DNA from: Blastococcus sp. CT_GayMR20
Lineage (GTDB): Bacteria; Actinomycetota; Actinomycetes; Mycobacteriales; Geodermatophilaceae
Length of the DNA: 64,000 nucleotides
NCBI RefSeq assembly: GCF_004570345.1
Contig: NZ_SPQM01000002.1
Location: 53,156-117,155 of the forward strand
Reading direction: 5' to 3'
Shown: piece after piece, positions 16,993 through 25,244 of the stretch
Layout of the letters: every line of letters begins with the position of its first letter
Numbering within the stretch: the stretch's first letter is position 1
Made by a program: the position numbers and the translations under genes
Notes under the pieces: model-generated
Told to the model about the DNA's origin: nothing
The model's database searches: none
The model's input: the letters and a program-made list of their open reading frames with translations, nothing else

Positions 16993-17079
16993 ATGAAGAT
17001 CGCCGGCATGGTCATCGGAGTGGTTGTCGCAGCTGGAGGGGCCGTGGCATTGATCCGGCGGAACGCACATCACCGCTGA
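16993..17079 (+). CDS. 28-residue single-helix membrane peptide
   Basis: A very short frame: ATG at 16993, six bases after the strong ribosome binding site AGGGAGGG, stop TGA at 17077-17079. The peptide is MKIAGMVIGVVVAAGGAVAL followed by IRRNAHHR: a lysine, one hydrophobic helix of about 18 residues with GxxxG-like small residues, and a basic tail. It follows the divergent LuxR gene and precedes a decayed amidotransferase gene. The good ribosome binding site and membrane-peptide composition support it; no homolog is known to me. Confidence 0.5.
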   Translation: MKIAGMVIGVVVAAGGAVALIRRNAHHR

Positions 17080-17080
17080 T

Positions 17081-17930
17081 CGCAAGCGGCCGGGGCCGGG
17101 CGAGTACTCAGGGGCGCCGGTCCTGCTCGAGGAGCTGCTGTACAAGCCCACGAACTCGCTGGTGGTGCAGAGCCTGCACTCCCAGTTGGGCGCCGAGACC
17201 ACCAACGGGGACGGTTTCGGCGTCGGCTGGTACGGCACCAGCGAGCAGCCCGGCGTGTTCCGCAGCACCGAGCCGGCGTGGAACGACCGCAACCTCCGTG
17301 AGCTCGCCGGGCAGATCAGGTCCCCCAGGGTGCTCGCGCACATCCGGGCATCCACCGGGTCGCCGGTCCAGCAGACGAACTGCCATCCGTTCCGCCACGG
17401 CCGCTGGCTGTGGATGCACAACGGCTACATCGACGGATTGCGCACCGTGCGACGGGACCTGGCCATGGAGGTCGACCCCGAGCTCTTCCCGGACATCGAG
17501 GGCACGACCGACACCGAGCTCCTCTTCTTTCCTCGCCCTGACATACGGGCTCCAGGCCGATCCCCCCGCGGCGGTGGCCCGGGCGGTCGGATTCGTCGAG
17601 GCGACCGGTCGGCGCCGCGGGGTGGAGTTCCCGATCCAGATGACCGTGGTGACGACGGACGGGGAGACCACGTGGGCCTTCCGCTACTCCAGCGAGGGTC
17701 GGTCGCGGTCCCTCTTCCACAGTGTCGACGTGTCGACGCTGCGCCAGCAGTACCCCGACAACCCACTGCTCCACCAGGCCTCGGACGACGCCCGCTTGAT
17801 CGTCTCCGAACCCCTCGGAGACCTCCGCGGAGCCTGGCGCGAGGTGCCGGAGTCCGCCTGCGTCACGATCAGCGGCGGTCGGGACGAGCTCCGGCCCTTC
17901 GTGCCGACGGTTCCGTCGTTGGCGGCCTGA
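17081..17930 (+). pseudogene. Class II glutamine amidotransferase, broken (no catalytic Cys, frameshift)
   Basis: Translation from about 17100 gives EYSGAPVLLEELLYKPTNS, TNGDGFGVGWYG, VLAHIRASTG, NCHPFRHGRWLWMHNGYIDG and DTELLFF. This is the YafJ-type N-terminal-nucleophile amidotransferase, whose protein normally starts MCRWLAYSG with Cys2 as nucleophile. Here the first six residues, including that cysteine, are replaced by unrelated sequence. A one-base shift at about 17530 (run TTTCC) moves the rest (LALTYGLQADPP ... AFRYSSEGRSRSLFHS ... ISGGRDELRPFVPTVPSLAA) into the next frame. With both lesions the gene is very probably dead. Confidence 0.85.
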
Positions 17931-18228
17931 GCCGCCCGTCACGGCCAGCCCGACGGCGCCCAGTCTCGGGTGGTTCGCCGTGACGTCCCCCGCTCGTCCC
18001 ACCTGCGAAGCAGTGAGCCAGATCGATGTCACGGGGGGCGGACGCCCTGCTGAGCTGCACGACGTCCTGGCACCGGACGGCGTCCGGCTCGTCCTGGCGA
18101 GGGCGGACGCCGATGTGCGTCGGACACCCGACCACGAGGCACGCGTTCCGTACTCGGGGACGGCGACCGGTTCCGAGCGTTCGCGACGCCGTGGAGAGAC
18201 TGCATCGGACGCGGGTCGCCGAGCCCGT

Positions 18229-18675
18229 TCAGGCCCGCGGCTCGGCGGCCGCTGACGCGCCGGTCCGCGACGCCCGGTGCGCCAGCGCCCGGATGCCGAG
18301 AAGTGCGGGGGGCGCGAGCAGCACGATCGGGACGATCGCCAGCACCGCGACCTTCAGGCCCCCGTCGCCGAGGAGTGCCCACACGGCGGCGCCGATGGCG
18401 AGCAGCCACACCCCGGCGTAGGCGCAGTGCACCCACGCGGGCGGACCTCCGTCAGTCGGCCCGCGCCGCAGCCGGCTCCGCAGCGCTACGAAGAAGGCCG
18501 TGCCGGCGACGACGGCGACTGTCACTACCTGGAGGAGGACCGAGCCGATCAGCGGATCACGCTCGTTGGCGTTCGCGGCCGTGGCCACGAAGAGTCCGGC
18601 GCAGAGCCCGAAGACGCACGCCTGAACCCAGGGCGGCCGCTTCGTCAGGTAGGCCGCGAGCAGGGCCAAGAGCAT
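18229..18675 (-). CDS. Small integral membrane protein, four helices
   Basis: A 148-residue protein starting at ATG 18675. Predicted helices lie at about residues 1-12 and 17-33, 41-63, 82-101 and 107-127, with a polar RSRLRRGPTDGGPP loop in the centre. No family is recognised. It lies downstream of the Nramp-like gene on the same strand, 165 bases away. Confidence 0.6.
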   Translation of the reverse strand: MLLALLAAYLTKRPPWVQACVFGLCAGLFVATAANANERDPLIGSVLLQVVTVAVVAGTAFFVALRSRLRRGPTDGGPPAWVHCAYAGVWLLAIGAAVWALLGDGGLKVAVLAIVPIVLLAPPALLGIRALAHRASRTGASAAAEPRA

Positions 18676-18839
18676 CGGGTCTCTCCCTCGGTCCGCCGGA
18701 GGCCGCCAGTGTCGCGCCCCTCCGGCGTGCCCGCGTCACCCGGCCGAGGTGAGGAGCTCCCCGGGAACCCCCCGCATCAGCTGCCCCTGCGAGCTCCACC
18801 CTCGACGACTGGCATGCCGCGCGCCGAGCCCCGACACGG

Positions 18840-20294
18840 TCACTCGCCGAAGAGGGTGCCGATCTGGTCGCGGAAGGTCAGCGCCGACAGCGTGCCGAAG
18901 AGCAGGATCGACCAGATGAGCACTCCCAGCCGCACCCCGCGGACCCGGATGGGCGCAGGCAGGATCTTGCGATTGATGAGGATCAGCAGCCCCGAGTACA
19001 GGAACATCATGAAGCCGCCGACGACGGCCGAGATGACCAGCAGCACGATCGGCTGGGCGAAGCCGGCGAGCAGGACGACGATCCCGATGGCAACCAGGCC
19101 CCAGACGAGCGAGGCGTAGATCTTGCTCTCGTTCCCCTGCCGGGCGTACGAGGTCTTGATGACGTCGGCAGCGAGCCGGCTGGTGTAGTCCACGATGCCC
19201 AGCGCCGCGGCGAACAGGGCGAAGGCACCGATCGCCCAGAAGAAGTACTGGAACCAGGACCCGACCCGCTCGCCGAGCACCTCGCCCTCGGTCTCGATGA
19301 AGCTGATGTCGCTGGCGAGGTCGTCGCGCCCGAAGACGGTGGAATAGGCGAGCAGCGAGGTGAACAGGATCGTGACGAACGTGATCAGCACGAAGGTCGT
19401 GAGCTGCTCCATGTTGGCGAACCGCCACCAGCCCCGCCAGCGCCGGAGATTCTCCTTGGTCGGCTCGAAGACGTACCCCGTGCTCGGCACCGCCTCCGGC
19501 TCCCCGGTGATCGGGCTGACCAGCCTCGGGACGTAGGAACCCATCCCGAAGCCCTTGTCGCGGATCCAGTTCGCCTGGACCAGGTTCTGGCCACCACCGC
19601 CACCGGCGAAGGCCAGGGCACCCAGCAGCAGGGCGAAGCCGAGCTCCTCGGCTGGGATCGTCGCCCGGGTCACGACCTGGGGGACGTCGCTCCACGCCGA
19701 TGCCCCGATCGCCACGACGGCGGCGACGACGAAGAGGATGAGGACCGCCGCGACCTTCAGCATCTGCGCCCGCTCGAGCGCCACGTAGACGACGGGAGCG
19801 AGGGTCAGGATCAGCCCGATGGTCATCAGCATGCCGATGGCGATCCATCGCGGTTCGCCGCCGAAGAGGTACGTGACCAGCGTCGCCGAGCTGGTGGCCC
19901 ACCCCGGCCACAGGTTCGCGAAGTAGGTGAGCAGCGCGAAGACGAGACCCCAGTGCCGCCAGTACCGACTGAACCCGGTCAGCGCGGTTTCGCCGGTCGC
20001 GAGCGTGTACCGCTCGATCTCCATGTTGAGGAAGAACTGGGTGACCAGGCCGACCAGCGCCGCCCAGACGAACACCAGCCCGACCTGCGAGGCGATGTAC
20101 GGGTAGAGGATGAACTCACCCGACGCGAGTCCGACACCGGCCGCGATGATGCCCGGACCCACCAGGCGCCAGAACCGCTGCGGCTCCGGGGGCATCTCCC
20201 GGACCTCCGGGGCGGGCAGGAAGCGGGTGGGGAACGCAGCTGCGACACCCGTCGACCGGTCGTGTCCGGACACCGCACCGTGCGAGCTGGCCAC
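18840..20294 (-). CDS. Nramp-family-like divalent metal or solute transporter
   Basis: A 484-residue protein with GTG start at 20294 behind AGAGG. About eleven hydrophobic helices follow a short cytoplasmic N-terminus. The fold signature RLVGPGIIAAGVGLASGEF, FFLNMEIERYTLATGET and the distribution of helices match the Nramp superfamily. However, the classical metal-binding motif DPGN of helix 1 is replaced by ASGE, and the MPH motif of helix 6 is replaced by a glycine-rich GGGGGQN. Members with these changes form a separate subgroup whose substrate is not established, so manganese or iron transport should not be assumed. Confidence 0.8.
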   Translation of the reverse strand: MASSHGAVSGHDRSTGVAAAFPTRFLPAPEVREMPPEPQRFWRLVGPGIIAAGVGLASGEFILYPYIASQVGLVFVWAALVGLVTQFFLNMEIERYTLATGETALTGFSRYWRHWGLVFALLTYFANLWPGWATSSATLVTYLFGGEPRWIAIGMLMTIGLILTLAPVVYVALERAQMLKVAAVLILFVVAAVVAIGASAWSDVPQVVTRATIPAEELGFALLLGALAFAGGGGGQNLVQANWIRDKGFGMGSYVPRLVSPITGEPEAVPSTGYVFEPTKENLRRWRGWWRFANMEQLTTFVLITFVTILFTSLLAYSTVFGRDDLASDISFIETEGEVLGERVGSWFQYFFWAIGAFALFAAALGIVDYTSRLAADVIKTSYARQGNESKIYASLVWGLVAIGIVVLLAGFAQPIVLLVISAVVGGFMMFLYSGLLILINRKILPAPIRVRGVRLGVLIWSILLFGTLSALTFRDQIGTLFGE

Positions 20295-20486
20295 TGCATC
20301 CTCTTCCTCGCGGCCGCCGGCAGGCGTGCAGCCAGCCGCGATGCTCTTGGCTGCGAAAGATCCACTGTGCTCCGGGGTCGCGACTTCTGCGAACCGGCGA
20401 ACGGGCGCCGCATCCGCACCGTTGCGTGGACCTGCCGTGCACGATGGCGACGGCTGACTCGACAGCGCTTGCTCCTGGGGGACGCA

Positions 20487-20975
20487 ATGCAGGAGCCGAT
20501 GACGTGCGAAACCCTGATCGATGCCTTGCGTCAGCGAATGCGCAAGGACATCGCCCGGATGAAGCGATGGCGCTTCTTCCATCGCGGCCTGGGCATCGTC
20601 GGCACCCTCGTTCTCATACTCGGTCCGCTGCTCGTGGCGAACGGTCTGGTTCGGGCGGAGACCACGACAGGTCAGATCCTGCTCAGCTCCGTGGCTGTGG
20701 CGGGTGCTCTGGTGACGACGTTCAAGCCCTTCCTCCACCGTCGGAAGCGACGCAACGACATGAACACGATGCGCGCACTCCATGATCAGTTCTGCGCCGA
20801 ACTGGTAGCCGCCAAAGGAGAGCGGGCTCAGCTCCGAACCTTCGCCACATATGCGACGAGCTTCGCTGCTGTCTATCGAGCCCGCGGGGACAACTTGGTG
20901 GACGCCGAACTGGAGCGCGAGGTCATGAACACCAAGGCGGCAGTGGCCGGTGACGATGACCGGACCGACAGATGA
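20487..20975 (+). CDS. Two-helix membrane protein of unknown function
   Basis: A 162-residue protein starting at ATG 20487. A basic N-terminal helix (MRKDIARMKRWRFFHRG) leads into two membrane helices (about residues 33-51 and 59-77), followed by a long charged cytoplasmic helix region. The layout resembles SLATT/DUF4231-type two-helix proteins, but I cannot assign a family. Its codon use is less GC-biased than its neighbours'. It is the last chromosomal gene before the integrated element. Confidence 0.55.
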   Translation: MQEPMTCETLIDALRQRMRKDIARMKRWRFFHRGLGIVGTLVLILGPLLVANGLVRAETTTGQILLSSVAVAGALVTTFKPFLHRRKRRNDMNTMRALHDQFCAELVAAKGERAQLRTFATYATSFAAVYRARGDNLVDAELEREVMNTKAAVAGDDDRTDR

Positions 20976-21020
20976 TCATCCGCGGGTCGAGGCTCAGCCC
21001 AGCTCGCGCGGTCACACGGT

Positions 21021-21063
21021 GTGGGGCGGGTGGGGCTCGAACCCACGACCCAGGGATTATGAG
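21021..21063. repeat. attL: left copy of the 43-bp tRNA-Met attachment core
   Basis: It is identical over 43 bases to 61503-61545 and corresponds to the anticodon loop through the 3' end of the tRNA. It stops being tRNA-like after GATTATGAG, where the intact gene continues TCCCATGC. It is the displaced chromosomal 3' end of the tRNA gene. Confidence 0.9.
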
Positions 21064-21171
21064 ATATCTCAGGGCGTGTCGCTGACCTGCCCGTATATCG
21101 ACAAAATGGCTGCTGACCTGGGATTTCAACGCTAACCGTCGTTGACTCCCGACGGTGCGATACGGACGTTC

Positions 21172-21201
21172 TGTGGGCGTCGTGTGGGCGCGGTGTGGGC
21201 G
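21172..21201 (+). repeat. Three 11-bp-phased TGTGGGCG repeats, candidate integrase arm sites
   Basis: TGTGGGCG occurs at 21172, 21183 and 21194, exactly one helical turn (11 bp) apart, about 109 bases inside the left core. Two more copies with the same phasing flank the right core at 61425 and 61436. In the circular form they would flank the core as arm-type integrase sites. Confidence 0.65.
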
Positions 21202-21333
21202 CGGTGGGTGTGTGGGGCTCGATGCCGGGAGGGTGATGGGAGGCTTGTCCACACCCCGGTGCTCGTGCGCATTACCGGAGCTCTTGCAGTCGAAGAGCTG
21301 GCGTCATACCTGCCAGTTGGCTACTCTCAGCGT

Positions 21334-21687
21334 ATGGCGACGATGGGGCTCACGACGCGACGCGATACCGAAAGGTGGGCTGGCAATCTGCTGCGCAGCG
21401 CCCGCGCCAAGAAGAGCGTCTCGCAGGCCCAACTGGCGGAGTTGGCCGGAGTTCCCCGCTCCACCGTGGAACGGATCGAGGCCGGCACCCGGCAGCCCTC
21501 GCTGATCACGCTCAGCAAGCTGCTCGCGGCGATCGACCTGGAGATGCGCATTCGGCTGGAGGACTACGACAACCACGACGACATCCTGGACACCACCTAC
21601 GCCGCGATGCCCCCCGATCAGCAAGCGGCCACCGACGCACGTCACGAGGCGCTGGTCGATGCCTTTTCCGCCGCCGGAAAGCAGTGA
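21334..21687 (+). CDS. XRE-family helix-turn-helix regulator / antitoxin-like
   Basis: A 117-residue protein starting at ATG 21334. A clear XRE/Cro helix-turn-helix occupies residues 20-65 (LLRSARAKKSVSQAQLAELA, VPRSTVERIEAGTRQPSL), followed by LEMRIRLEDYD, as seen in HipB-like and AbiEi-independent antitoxins. A possible -10 element (TACTCT) lies only 12-17 bases upstream, so the mRNA may be nearly leaderless. The stop overlaps the GTG start of the nucleotidyltransferase gene (GTGA), so the two act as a unit. Confidence 0.8.
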   Translation: MATMGLTTRRDTERWAGNLLRSARAKKSVSQAQLAELAGVPRSTVERIEAGTRQPSLITLSKLLAAIDLEMRIRLEDYDNHDDILDTTYAAMPPDQQAATDARHEALVDAFSAAGKQ

Positions 21688-22316
21688 CCGGCCCCGAGGC
21701 AGCCAGCGTAGAGCCGTTCGACGCCGCGCCCATCCTGAGCAGTCTCGAGCGCCACGGCGTGGAGTACGTCGTGGTAGGTGGCTTCGCTGCGGTCGTCCAT
21801 GGGGCCACCCGGCCCACCCGCGACATCGACATCACCCCCGCTACCACTCCGGAGAACCTGGACCGGCTGGCCGCAGCACTGCGCGAGCTTGATGCGCGCA
21901 TTCGCACCGACGCCGAGCCGGACGGGCTGCCGTTCAGCACCTCGGGCGAGTCCCTGGCTGGTCAGCGGGTGCTGAATCTGCAGACCCGCCACGGCGAGCT
22001 CGACCTGACCATTCGCCCGGCCGCATTCAGGGGCGGCTACGACGACCTGACGCCTGGCGCTAGCCGCCGCATTATCGGTGGTGTCGAGGTGCTCGTTGCA
22101 GCGCTCCAGGACGTCATCCGCTCCAAGGAGACCGCGGCACGCCGGAAGGACCAAGAGGCATTGCCCGAGCTGTACCGGCTGGCCGGAGCAACACACCGGC
22201 CTCGGGCCGCCCAGCCACCGTCGGAGACCACGCCGGCGAACCCGCCGCTCAGCGGTGCCGAGCGCATCACCGCAGCACGGCAGCGTGCCGCCCAACGCCG
22301 GCCCGACCAGACCTGA
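21684..22316 (+). CDS. Nucleotidyltransferase (AbiEii-like or DUF6036-type), putative toxin
   Basis: A 210-residue protein with GTG start at 21684. The N-terminal half has the minimal nucleotidyltransferase signature: EYVVVGGFAAVVHGATRPTRDIDI, with Gly-Gly near residue 31 and the Asp-x-Asp pair near residue 47, then LNLQTRHGELDL as the third carboxylate. The C-terminal part (LQDVIRSKETAARRKDQEALPEL) is typical of AbiEii-like and related proteins coded next to a regulator. It overlaps the XRE gene by four bases. A toxin-antitoxin or phage-defence role is inferred from family and layout only. Confidence 0.75.
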   Translation: MTGPEAASVEPFDAAPILSSLERHGVEYVVVGGFAAVVHGATRPTRDIDITPATTPENLDRLAAALRELDARIRTDAEPDGLPFSTSGESLAGQRVLNLQTRHGELDLTIRPAAFRGGYDDLTPGASRRIIGGVEVLVAALQDVIRSKETAARRKDQEALPELYRLAGATHRPRAAQPPSETTPANPPLSGAERITAARQRAAQRRPDQT

Positions 22317-22655
22317 CCCGAGCGATGAAGGTCCGTGGCCGCTGAGCCCTTATCAGCAGGCCCTCCAGTTTTCCTCCAGTTTGCCGGCGGGGACGCGTTC
22401 CAGGGCAGGGCGGACCGCGACCTTCTCTCGTCGCCGGCCGATGCTTCTGCGGCGTGGCAGCCCACTGGCGGTCCTCGACCGTTGCCAACGGTGTTGCACC
22501 GCGGTCCTCGGGGCGGGCACAGGAGCACCCTTTGGGCCACGCTGCGCGTGGCGCCGGCTGCGCCGTCGTCAAAGTCCGCCTGCGGCGGGCCTGTGCCTGT
22601 CGTCCCCGACCCGTCCGGCAGCTCAGCGTAGGGACCTCCCGCGCCGTTTCCTCCC

Positions 22656-22717
22656 GACCGGACCAAGATCCTTCCGCCCTTCGGGCGCTCCGCTGCGAAA
22701 GCAGTCTTGGTCCGGTC
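22656..22717. repeat. 13-bp perfect inverted repeat with 36-base internal region
   Basis: GACCGGACCAAGA at 22656-22668 is exactly complementary to 22705-22717. The internal part contains a second small hairpin (CGCCCTTCGGGCG). It lies in a stretch without an intact gene; it could be a terminator, a structured RNA or a nick/replication site. Confidence 0.5.
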
Positions 22718-22814
22718 GTCCCCCGCCGTCGCTCCCGGCCCCTGAGCAGAGCTCTGTGCCGGACGGGCCGGGGGAATGGGTGGCAGGACACCCGTTCCGT
22801 AGCTCCTCCCGTAC

Positions 22815-23105
22815 CAGCTTCGGCTCCCGTTCCGTGAGTAGCTCGGCGTAGTTGCCCGGGCGGCCGCAGTCCTCCGGTGGGCAGGCGCCATGGCCGCTGA
22901 CGCAGCCGACGGCCTTGCCGACCGGTCCGAGCACCTCGACATCGTGTCCAACCGTCGCCGAAGTCGTGCACCGCGGCGACAGGACGCGGACAGTCGGATC
23001 CTTCGCTCGTCGGTCTCGCCTTGCTCGTCCCAGTCGTCGACCGACAACGAGTCGACCACCGAGTCCATGCAAAACGGGTGCACGTGCGGAGTCGGTCCAG
23101 TCGAG
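22815..23105 (-). pseudogene. Decayed pRiA4b ORF-3-like plasmid protein
   Basis: Three minus-strand frames carry consecutive pieces of one protein: HPFCMDSVVDSLSVDDWDEQ (from about 23095), VAAVHDFGDGWT (about 22985) and HDVEVLGPVGKAV ... GHGACPPEDCGRPGNYAELL (about 22955-22850). In order they reproduce the core of the plasmid pRiA4b ORF-3-like family, including the diagnostic ACPPEDxGGPxGY motif. At least two frameshifts separate them. Such genes are common on actinobacterial plasmids and integrative elements. Confidence 0.65.
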
Positions 23106-23253
23106 CACGAGCTGCAGCGCGGCCGAACTGGAGGAAAACAGGAGATCGCGCCTGCACTGTCACCAATCGGAGGAGAACGGCGCCTGTATAGGGCAGGACG
23201 TCCCTCGATGGGCGCGGGGTGTGGGAAGCGGACGCCGAACGAGGAGGGTGACA

Positions 23254-23527
23254 TGGGCGATGACCGACATCGACGGCACGACCTGCTGGGCGGCGGCGAC
23301 TGGCTGCTGCTGGCCGAGGCGCCGGGCTGCTGCCCGTCGGGCGCAGCACCATCGACGCCCTCATCGAGGCCGGCGAGATGCATCCGGTGCGGTCCGGAGG
23401 CGACTGTCCCGTCTTCCGCGCCGAGCGTGAACGCAAAGTTCGCCGCCCGAAGACGCCCGAACCGGTTCCGCCCCGGTCGTCGGCACGCAAGCGGCCGAGC
23501 ACGGACCAGGCCGACCGTTGGAGCTGA
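23254..23527 (+). pseudogene. Frameshifted helix-turn-helix (excisionase-like) gene
   Basis: One plus-strand frame gives DLLGGGDWLLLAEA and the next continues GLLPVGRSTIDALIEAGEMHPVRSGG, after a one-base loss near 23325. Together they form a MerR/excisionase-type winged helix (LLLAEAxRLLPVGRSTIDALI). The tail is Lys/Arg/Pro rich and ends in TGA at 23525-23527, six bases before the intact excisionase-like gene. Confidence 0.5.
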
Positions 23528-23533
23528 CCGGCC

Positions 23534-23782
23534 GTGACCGCTGACAACGCCCCCACCGCGGCGTCCGAGCTGCTGACTCTGGAGGAGACGGCGGCCCTGC
23601 TGCGCACCCCGGCGGCCACGCTGCGCTACTGGCGGCACCTCGGGACCGGGCCGGACGGCTTCCGCCTCGGCCGGCGCGTCCTGTATCGGCGCGAGGACGT
23701 GGACCGCTGGGTGGCCGAACGGCAGCAGGCGGAGCTGCGGCACCGACCGAGCGGGGCGCCAGGACACAAGCCGGCGTTGTGA
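23534..23782 (+). CDS. Excisionase-like MerR/HTH_17 DNA-binding protein
   Basis: An 82-residue protein with GTG start at 23534. The whole protein is a compact winged helix: LLTLEETAALLRTPAATLRYW, then GPDGFRLGRRVLYRREDVDRWV, the standard excisionase/HTH_17 pattern of actinobacterial integrative elements. It likely binds near an att site to direct excision or acts as a small regulator. It lies 37 kb from the integrase in the integrated form; in the circular form the gap closes to about 2.6 kb. Confidence 0.8.
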   Translation: MTADNAPTAASELLTLEETAALLRTPAATLRYWRHLGTGPDGFRLGRRVLYRREDVDRWVAERQQAELRHRPSGAPGHKPAL

Positions 23783-23957
23783 ACACACGTCTTTCTTCCA
23801 CAGGCACCCCGCGGCGGTGCCTACCCGGTGTTGAACTGGGCGACGCTGTCAGGCGTGGAACTTGCTCGTCCGACCGGGGCGCGGCCGGTCGTTTTGGCAG
23901 CCGGCCTGGGAGCGCCGTTCGTCCCGGCCACCATCGTGGATGAGGGGTAGGAATGCC

Positions 23958-24434
23958 GTGATCTACCAGCCACGGGGTGGAGATCTCGATCCGGTCGACC
24001 TCGAGAACGCGCTGCTGCGCGCCGCATTCGGCGACTACGCCGACGAGGCCGCGATCCTGCTTCTGATCAACTTCGGCCACTGGCTGCCGCAGCTGCAAGC
24101 CGCCGGGCTGATCACTGTCGTGGAGGAGGCCGAGGGGATGTGGGCGCGGATCGACTGGCCCGAACTGGATGCGGAGCTGTGCGCCGGACGCCTGCTGGGA
24201 AGCAGCGGTGAACTGCGGGTGCTGCACGCGGCCGCGAGCGTCGCCGACGGTCGCCCCGTCGACCTCGGCGACCTCGCCGGGGGCCTTGACCGCCGGGCGC
24301 TCGTCCTCGTGCTCGCCGCGATCGCACATGCCGCCGGAAGCCACGAACACCGCCGCGTCAGCTTCGATGACGACGGCGTTCCTTACCCCGGCGAGCAAGT
24401 GCCGCCGCTGGTGGCGTGGCCTACACGCGAGTGA
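23958..24434 (+). CDS. Hypothetical protein of the element
   Basis: A 158-residue protein. GTG at 23958 behind GGGGTAGGA is the best start. The sequence is acidic and mixed alpha/beta (LDPVDLENALLRAAFGDYADEA, GLITVVEEAEGMWARIDWPELD, RRVSFDDDGVPYPGEQVPPLV), soluble, with no motif I can name. Proteins of this kind occur next to excisionase genes on actinobacterial elements. Its end overlaps the 3' end of a possible minus-strand gene. Confidence 0.5.
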   Translation: MIYQPRGGDLDPVDLENALLRAAFGDYADEAAILLLINFGHWLPQLQAAGLITVVEEAEGMWARIDWPELDAELCAGRLLGSSGELRVLHAAASVADGRPVDLGDLAGGLDRRALVLVLAAIAHAAGSHEHRRVSFDDDGVPYPGEQVPPLVAWPTRE

Positions 24435-24822
24435 GGCGGGAACGGTCTACGTCGCACCGATCAGCAGCGCGCTCCTGAAAGGGCAAGCACCTCAGCACCC
24501 GTGTGCACGTCGCCGGTCGTTCGCCCAGTCCGGCGGCTGCGCGGGCACCGCCCACGCACGCGCGGCGTCGTCCGCCGTTGCCGTGCCGCAGAACCAGGAG
24601 AGCGCCAGGTAGCTGCTCCGTCGGGACCCAGGCCAGCAGTGGCTTCCAGAGTGCCTCCAGGAAGGTCAGGGCCACGGCCACCAGCACGTTCCGTGCCGTG
24701 GCCGCGCCGCGTCCCAGCGCCACGATGCTCGCCACGGCCACGGCCACGGCCACGGCGCAGGCACACCCGGCGACGACGAAGCCGGCCCGCGCCGCGCGGA
24801 TTTGCCACGGTCGGCGAGGCAT
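24421..24822 (-). CDS. Possible single-helix membrane protein
   Basis: A frame of 133 residues from ATG 24822. One strongly hydrophobic segment (GFVVAGCACAVAVAVAVASIVAL), encoded in part by a GCCACG hexamer repeat at about 24731-24755, is followed by a second weaker helix (LVAVALTFLEALWKPLLAWV) and a basic, low-complexity tail. The opposite strand is also open. Support is limited; it may not be expressed. Confidence 0.35.
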   Translation of the reverse strand: MPRRPWQIRAARAGFVVAGCACAVAVAVAVASIVALGRGAATARNVLVAVALTFLEALWKPLLAWVPTEQLPGALLVLRHGNGGRRRACVGGARAAAGLGERPATCTRVLRCLPFQERAADRCDVDRSRLTRV

Positions 24823-24889
24823 GGTGCTCGTGAGCTCGCGAGCCGTACTACGACAGCCGCCCTGCGCGCCGCCGCTGCAGAGCAGCCCG

Positions 24890-25100
24890 TCCGTGAACGT
24901 CCATCGTGTTGAAGACGACGGGGTCGTCGACAGTAGATCCCTTGAGGTCCGCTCCGACTTCGATGATTTCACCCGCGGGTTCGTGCCCGAGGCGGTCGCG
25001 CCGACGGGCGGCACGTCACCCCACCCGATGTACATCCCGTCGGCCCCGCAGATGCCGCTCGCACGCATGCGGATCAGGCGTCCTTGGGCCCGGCCGTCGG
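24890..25100 (-). pseudogene. Fragment of a zinc-dependent (MDR) alcohol dehydrogenase
   Basis: Minus-strand frames encode [18 protein letters not shown] and, in the next frame, [19 protein letters not shown] with [14 protein letters not shown]. These are the conserved first about 75 residues of the medium-chain alcohol dehydrogenase fold (catalytic Cys in [11 protein letters not shown]-x-AGEI-x-EVG), split by a frameshift. The catalytic and NAD domains beyond are gone. It sits between element backbone genes and the broken GMC oxidoreductase. Confidence 0.6.
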
Positions 25101-25244
25101 CTTGTCCGTCGTTCCACTGGTCGCCGATGGCGATCGCGTGCAAGATCGACCGTAGCGACGCCGAGAAGCGAGGACCCTGGCCGAATGGCCCGGCGTATTC
25201 GTCGTGGAGGACGGAGCTCCCGAGACCCGTTGGAGGGATCCGCC

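Noticed and set aside
17931..18228. Open frame of 91 codons between the broken amidotransferase and the membrane protein gene
   Set aside because: No ribosome binding site, low-complexity Arg-rich C-terminus and overlap with open frames on both strands; I see no supportable gene here.
21021..21063. Second tRNA-Met gene
   Set aside because: Only the 3' half is present and the 5' part is replaced by unrelated sequence; it is the attL copy.
24728..24758. Short GCCACG tandem repeat
   Set aside because: Four to five hexamer units encode an Ala-Val run in a possible membrane helix; this is ordinary low-complexity coding in GC-rich DNA.
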